Positions 62,740 through 64,000 of a stretch of 64,000 nt of DNA are shown in pieces. The stretch lies in assembly GCA_028293625.1 (NCBI GenBank), contig JAQGOL010000007.1, positions 62,001 to 126,000 of the forward strand, written 5' to 3'. A model generated the notes under the pieces. It did not search any database. It saw only the letters and a program-made list of their open reading frames with translations, and was not told where the DNA came from. The DNA is from Chthoniobacteraceae bacterium. Its GTDB lineage: Bacteria; Verrucomicrobiota; Verrucomicrobiia; Chthoniobacterales; Chthoniobacteraceae. Position 1 is the stretch's first letter, and each line of letters opens with the position of its first letter. A program made the translations under genes and the position numbers.

Positions 62740-63612
62740 TTATTTGAGCGGTGCGGCCGCAGGAATGGTCGTAGCCGGCACAGGCGCCGGCGCGGGTTCA
62801 GAAACGGGCTCCACCGGAGCAGGCGCGGTTTTTGGAGTGGCCTTGGGTTTGGCTGCCGCCGGAGGCTTGGCGACAACCGGGCGATCCATCGCAAGCAACT
62901 CGGTAACGGTCACAAATTTGAAGCCTTTTGCCGCGAGGTTATCGAGGGTCGCGGGCATCGCATCGACCGTCGTTTTATGGATGTCGTGTGAGAGGACAAT
63001 TGAGCCATGCACGGTCTGGCGCTCGATTTCACTCTGCACATGCGCGGCATTGCGCACCTTCCAATCAAGCGGATCAACGTCCCAGAGGATGGTTTTGTAT
63101 CCCCATTTTTTATTGGCCCAGGCGCGTTGATTGGCAGTGAATCCCCCAAATGGCGGCCGCATCAGCGTCGGAACCACCCCTGTGGAATTCACAATGGCAT
63201 CGTGCGTGCGCTGAAGCTGCTCGGTCACCGCTCCCTCGCCCATCTTTGAAAGCAATGGATGCGACCACGAATGGTTCCCTATTTCGTGCCCTTCCGCGAT
63301 GATCCGCTTCATGATGGCGGGATATTGCGCGGCGCATTCGCCGACAACAAAAAATGTCGCCTTGATATTGCGCTTTTTAAGCATGTCCAGCAGGCGCGGC
63401 GTGTTTTCGGCATGCGGTCCATCGTCAAACGTCATCGCGATGTACGGCCCGTCCACATGGCATTGGCTGTATGTGGTTTTTGAAGCCGCGGGCGCCGTGG
63501 CAGGTGCGGCCGCTGGCGGCGTTGCGGACGGCGGTGCGGCTACTGGCGGGGTCTGAGCCAGACACGAAACCAGTGGCAACGAGAGCAAAGCAATTAGGGA
63601 TACTCGAAACAT
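62740..63612 (-). CDS. Polysaccharide deacetylase (NodB fold) lipoprotein
   Basis: The signal peptide ends in the lipobox LPLVSC (C17). After an alanine- and proline-rich linker the NodB domain begins AMTFDDGPHAENTPRLLDMLKK (D63, D64). The zinc ligands continue with HEIGNHSWSHPL (H114, H118), and MRPPFGGFTANQRAW and ILWDVDPLDWK complete the family set. It would remove N-acetyl groups from peptidoglycan, chitin-like or surface polymers. The C-terminal 50 residues are again proline- and alanine-rich and may cross the wall or envelope. It is convergent with DUF1080. Confidence 0.93.
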   Translation of the reverse strand: MFRVSLIALLSLPLVSCLAQTPPVAAPPSATPPAAAPATAPAASKTTYSQCHVDGPYIAMTFDDGPHAENTPRLLDMLKKRNIKATFFVVGECAAQYPAIMKRIIAEGHEIGNHSWSHPLLSKMGEGAVTEQLQRTHDAIVNSTGVVPTLMRPPFGGFTANQRAWANKKWGYKTILWDVDPLDWKVRNAAHVQSEIERQTVHGSIVLSHDIHKTTVDAMPATLDNLAAKGFKFVTVTELLAMDRPVVAKPPAAAKPKATPKTAPAPVEPVSEPAPAPVPATTIPAAAPLK

Positions 63613-63740
63613 AGAAGGCAGGAACGAAATTCAATCAGAAAGCAGGTGGGCGAAATGGTGGTTATCGCAAAAAACCAATTCCCACAACCGCAGCTTCGAA
63701 AAAGCAGAAGCGGCGCTCCGCCTCCATTTTCTCTTCGCGC

Positions 63741-64000
63741 CTACAAAAACCGCTCCAGCAACGGACGCAACCGTTTCGTTGTTTTCTCGGGCCAAAGCTC
63801 GCGCGCTGTCACCAGCGCCGAATCGAGGGCGCGATGTTCAGGCCAATCAGCCAGGCGGGGAATTTTTGGGATCACATCCGCCAGCAGGCGTTTGGCCGAC
63901 TCGGCGTTGGCGAGCAAATGACTGATCACCGCTTCAGCCGTCACCGGTTCTTCATCAATCTTCCAGCAATCGTAATCGGTAATCAGCGCAATGGTGGCGA
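63741..64000 (-). CDS. S-methyl-5'-thioadenosine phosphorylase / purine nucleoside phosphorylase, C-terminal part (cut by window end)
   Basis: The minus-strand frame enters from the window end and stops at 63741. The visible chain has ATIALITDYDCWKIDEEPVTAEAVISHLLANAESAKRLL. This is the C-terminal region of MTA phosphorylases, with the substrate-binding DYDCW. These enzymes split MTA or purine nucleosides with phosphate for methionine or purine salvage. The N-terminal two thirds are outside the window. Apparent starts inside the frame are not real starts. Confidence 0.8.
   Translation of the reverse strand, partial: ATIALITDYDCWKIDEEPVTAEAVISHLLANAESAKRLLADVIPKIPRLADWPEHRALDSALVTARELWPEKTTKRLRPLLERFL

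Noticed and set aside
1-64000. tRNA, rRNA, CRISPR, prophage and insertion sequence signals
   Set aside because: I looked through the gaps between genes for cloverleaf arms, regularly spaced repeats, and transposase or integrase motifs and saw none. A covariance-model search would be needed to exclude small RNAs.

Overview
The window is a stretch of bacterial chromosome, moderately GC-rich and densely coded on both strands. It most likely comes from a member of the Verrucomicrobiota, probably the Chthoniobacter/Udaeobacter side (inference). The reasons are a DUF1549/DUF1553 cytochrome gene followed by a DUF1501 gene, a long PVC-type dehydrogenase with HEAT repeats and a C-terminal haem site, a DUF1080 protein, and a large cell-surface protein whose N-terminus carries a PLEARVAPA motif that I associate with this phylum. 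I recognised no rRNA, tRNA, CRISPR array, prophage or insertion sequence.

Layout. 1-7737: a polysaccharide or glycan biosynthesis block with the end of a family 2 glycosyltransferase, a GT-C type membrane glycosyltransferase, a RffA/WecE-type sugar aminotransferase, a large unknown membrane protein on the opposite strand, a second family 2 glycosyltransferase, a methyltransferase and a CDP-paratose epimerase-like enzyme. 7849-12086: a secreted SGNH hydrolase, a large catalase with a DJ-1-like tail and a secreted beta-propeller glycosidase-like protein, all on the minus strand. 12303-14704: two VOC-fold proteins, a BNR-repeat protein and an overlapping MoaD/ThiS-like protein ending in Gly-Gly. 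14724-18398: a caspase-like peptidase with TPRs, a divergent NlpC/P60-like lipoprotein, a DoxX-like protein and a spermidine-synthase-like protein. 18380-22648: the WD40/DUF1501/DUF1549 operon. 22763-27090: a zinc alcohol dehydrogenase, an Old Yellow Enzyme and a UvrD/PcrA helicase.

27319-37014: a seven-FG-GAP surface protein with a duplicated 330-residue module, a TIGR03032 protein, a TPR protein, an O-methyltransferase, a Dabb protein and a membrane protein. 37476-44837: the PVC-type dehydrogenase, an exported coiled-coil protein with a complete ClpP-like catalytic triad, an RfaE2-PurN fusion, a small TPR protein and a tandem ACT protein. 44958-52778: a GATase-like/DUF6421 fusion and then a minus-strand protein quality-control cluster transcribed tig-clpP-clpX-S41 protease-tsaD. 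52911-54670: an M4-type metallopeptidase and its predicted inhibitor emfourin, separated by a strong hairpin. 54884-64000: a PLD nuclease, an ABC-F ATPase, endonuclease IV, an AsmA-like protein, two unknown genes, DUF1080, a lipoprotein polysaccharide deacetylase and the end of an MTA phosphorylase gene.

The points most worth a second look are the M4 peptidase/emfourin pair with a terminator between the genes, the exported ClpP-like protein, the RfaE2-PurN fusion, the BNR/MoaD-like pair, the duplicated surface-protein module, and a hexanucleotide-built dyad repeat near 37.4 kb with a related copy near 33.5 kb. Start codons were moved downstream of the longest open frame in many genes, where signal peptides, family N-termini or TTG/GTG-only upstream starts argued for it.
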